Shown piece by piece: positions 33,197-34,874 of a stretch of DNA of 34,874 nucleotides. The stretch is from contig JBOGIG010000099.1 in the NCBI GenBank assembly GCA_050742455.1, forward strand, positions 1-34,874. The letters are read 5' to 3'. Numbering within the stretch: the first letter of the stretch is position 1; each line of letters starts with the position of its first letter. The notes under the pieces were generated by a model. It had not been told where the DNA came from, did not search any database, and saw only the letters and a list, made by a program, of their open reading frames with translations. The position numbers and the translations under genes were made by a program. The stretch comes from JBOGIG01 sp050742455 (GTDB lineage Bacteria > Actinomycetota > Acidimicrobiia > Acidimicrobiales > JBOGIG01).

Positions 33197-34783
33197 ATGA
33201 CTGATCACGAGCTCCACCAAGTCGAACGGCACTGCGACGTCGTCGTCGTAGGTGGATCCGCCGCCGGCCTCGCCGCAGCGCTGCAACTCGTACGCCAACG
33301 CCGGTCTGTGATCGTTGTCGACGCCGGCGAGCCGCGTAACGCCCCGGCAAGCCACATCCATGGCTATCTCGGCCATGAAGGCACATCGCCGACCGAGCTA
33401 ACCCGCCTAGCCCGGGAGGAGGTTCGGAGTTACGGCGGAGAGATCCTTGCCGGCCGAGTGACCGGCGTAACCCGCACCGCCGACGACCGGTTCCGCGTCG
33501 ACCTCGTCGGGGGGAACGCGGTCACTGCTCGCCGGGTCCTGGCCGCCACTGGCCTGGTGGATGAGCTCCCCGACATCGAAGGGCTTGCGCCGCAGTGGGG
33601 ACGAGACGTGATCCACTGCCCGTTCTGCCACGGCTTCGAGGTACGTGATCGAGGCATCGTCCAGATCGTCACCCACCCCATGGGGCTTCACACCACCGCG
33701 CTTTTCCGCCAGCTCACCAGGCGACTCGTCGTCGTGCTTCACGGCGAGATGGACGTCGACGGGAATGACCTCGACGTCCTGCGGTCGGGCGGCGTGGACG
33801 TCCGCCGCGGACCGGTCAGCCGGATCATCACGGACGACGGCGGCCACGTCGCCGCGGTGGAACTGGACGGCGGCGAGCGTCTCGACGCCGATGTCGTCGC
33901 GGTGGGCCCCGGCTTTCGGGTGCGCGTCGAGGCCTTCCTGCCTCTTGGTCTGCGATCGACACCACACCCGAGTGGTGTCGGCGACTTCGTGGAGACCGAC
34001 AACACCGGTGCCACGTCGGTTCCAGGGCTCTACGCTGCGGGCAACATCACCGACCCGACCCAACAGGTATTGCACGCGGCCGCTGATGGCAGCCGGATCG
34101 GAGCGATGATCGCCTTCAGTCTCGCCCACGACGACCTCCAGGCCGCAGCCCGACCATCAGCCAACCAGGCGGACTGGGACCACCGTTACGGAGACCAGCA
34201 GATGTGGAGCGGCCACCCCAACGGCTCCCTCGTCAACGAACTTAGCGGCATGGTTCCCCACCGCGCCCTCGACGTGGGCGCCGGAGAGGGCGGCGATGCC
34301 CTGTGGCTGGCCGAGCAGGGTTGGAAGGTGACCGCCAACGACATCTCGCAGCGAGCCCTGGACCGCATCGACGTCGAGGCCAGCCGTCGTGGTCTCTGCC
34401 TCGAATACCGTCACCGTGACGCCAACGCCCTAGACGCATTCGAATCCGGGACGTTCGACCTGGTGTCCGCCCAGTATGCATCCATTCCGCGAACGCCCGA
34501 CGGTCGGGGGGTTCACAACCTGATCAATGCCGTTGCTCCGGGCGGCACCTTGCTCGTCGTCAGCCACGACCTCGAGGCGATGCGCCAGCCGATCGACACC
34601 CGGTCCCACAGCCAAGCGTTCGACCCCGACGCCTATCTACGGACCGACGACTTCGCTGCCGCTCTCGCCACCACACCGGCCTGGGAGATCGAGACCCACA
34701 AGAAACAGCCCCGCCCGCCCGGCGCCGCATCGTCACACCACGTCGATGACATCATCCTCCGCGCTCGACGACACCCCGCCTAA
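33197..34783 (+). CDS. Fused FAD/NAD(P)-dependent thioredoxin reductase-like protein and class I SAM-dependent methyltransferase
   Basis: 528 residues with two enzyme halves. Seen, residues ~13-315: dinucleotide motif DVVVVGGSAAGLAAALQL, VDAGEPRNAP, and the redox motif HCPFCHGFEV (C141-x2-C144). GLYAAGNITDPTQQVLHAAADGS near 285 is typical of thioredoxin-reductase FAD domains. Residues ~335-528: DWDHRYGDQQMWSGHPNG, then the SAM motif I ALDVGAGEGGDALWLAEQGW, then FDLVSAQYASIP. A dithiol-disulfide oxidoreductase and a methyltransferase in one chain suggest reduction and methylation of the same substrate, for example a thiol, metalloid or redox cofactor; this is inference. It is controlled probably by the divergent XRE-cupin protein. 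Confidence 0.9.
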   Translation: MTDHELHQVERHCDVVVVGGSAAGLAAALQLVRQRRSVIVVDAGEPRNAPASHIHGYLGHEGTSPTELTRLAREEVRSYGGEILAGRVTGVTRTADDRFRVDLVGGNAVTARRVLAATGLVDELPDIEGLAPQWGRDVIHCPFCHGFEVRDRGIVQIVTHPMGLHTTALFRQLTRRLVVVLHGEMDVDGNDLDVLRSGGVDVRRGPVSRIITDDGGHVAAVELDGGERLDADVVAVGPGFRVRVEAFLPLGLRSTPHPSGVGDFVETDNTGATSVPGLYAAGNITDPTQQVLHAAADGSRIGAMIAFSLAHDDLQAAARPSANQADWDHRYGDQQMWSGHPNGSLVNELSGMVPHRALDVGAGEGGDALWLAEQGWKVTANDISQRALDRIDVEASRRGLCLEYRHRDANALDAFESGTFDLVSAQYASIPRTPDGRGVHNLINAVAPGGTLLVVSHDLEAMRQPIDTRSHSQAFDPDAYLRTDDFAAALATTPAWEIETHKKQPRPPGAASSHHVDDIILRARRHPA

Positions 34784-34832
34784 TCGACCCGAACCACCAC
34801 CAAGCCGATCGGCTCGAGAGATGGCCTGTCAC

Positions 34833-34855
34833 CCAAACTTCACAAATTGGTTTGG
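34833..34855. other. Inverted repeat at the right window edge
   Basis: CCAAAC (34833-34838) and GTTTGG (34850-34855) form a perfect 6-bp inverted repeat with an 11-nt loop, 50 bp after the fusion gene. A TTTTT run follows 6 bases later. It may be a weak intrinsic terminator or an operator of a gene beyond the window. Confidence 0.35.
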
Positions 34856-34874
34856 CGAATTTTTGGTGGTCTTG

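Noticed and set aside
34796..34870. 8-bp inverted repeat ACCACCAA / TTGGTGGT near the right edge
   Set aside because: Wide spacing and simple composition; likely chance. It could only be judged with sequence beyond the window.

Overview
The window looks like a high-GC actinobacterial chromosome. A WhiB-family protein, a long FtsK with a proline/serine-rich linker, the rimO-pgsA-cinA order downstream of ftsK, an MshB/Mca-like deacetylase, and a coiled-coil zinc-ribbon protein next to a histidine phosphatase all fit this. RimO and single-domain QueF alongside WhiB suggest an early-branching lineage such as Acidimicrobiia, but that placement is inference. Genes are tightly packed and many pairs overlap by 4 bp (ATGA or GTGA).

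Layout. 1-10033, almost all on the minus strand: a ftsK / D,D-carboxypeptidase / homoserine kinase / queF / rimO / pgsA / cinA series, with whiB upstream, then a perR-rubrerythrin-DUF3501 oxidative-stress operon. 10093-14827, plus strand: a three-gene glycerol cluster (glpD, an alkyl-DHAP-synthase-like FAD oxidase, glpK). It is followed by four 24-bp tandem repeats and the RNase P RNA gene rnpB at about 14930-15317. 15355-18869: a crotonase-family protein lacking both usual catalytic glutamates, then a PIG-L deacetylase overlapping a polytopic membrane protein of GT-C type. 18874-25793, minus strand: sbcC, sbcD, a histidine phosphatase, a zinc-ribbon protein and a class A penicillin-binding protein. 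25833-30163: an ArsB/NhaD-like permease, an acyl-CoA ligase, a LytM-type M23 peptidase with a C-terminal membrane anchor, and a small two-helix membrane protein.

From about 30.2 kb the character changes. An ankyrin-repeat gene loses its 3' part, base and codon use look different, spacers are looser, and the content becomes accessory. It holds a two-gene operon of an XRE-HTH protein with an AbiEi-like C-terminus and a Fic protein whose catalytic His is replaced by Gln, preceded by a pair of near-identical operators. Next to it is a divergent pair of an XRE-cupin regulator and a fused thioredoxin-reductase-like / SAM-methyltransferase enzyme. The XRE/Fic pair is the best candidate for an unusual system.

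A second theme is short exact tandem repeats with units of 15-24 bp. They lie inside rimO and ftsK, over the glpK stop codon and rnpB upstream region, over the start region of the PIG-L deacetylase and of the phosphatase, and in two spacers of the right-hand segment. In the first five cases the unit is a multiple of three; the last two units are 19 and 22 bp. No tRNA, CRISPR array, transposase or integrase was seen.
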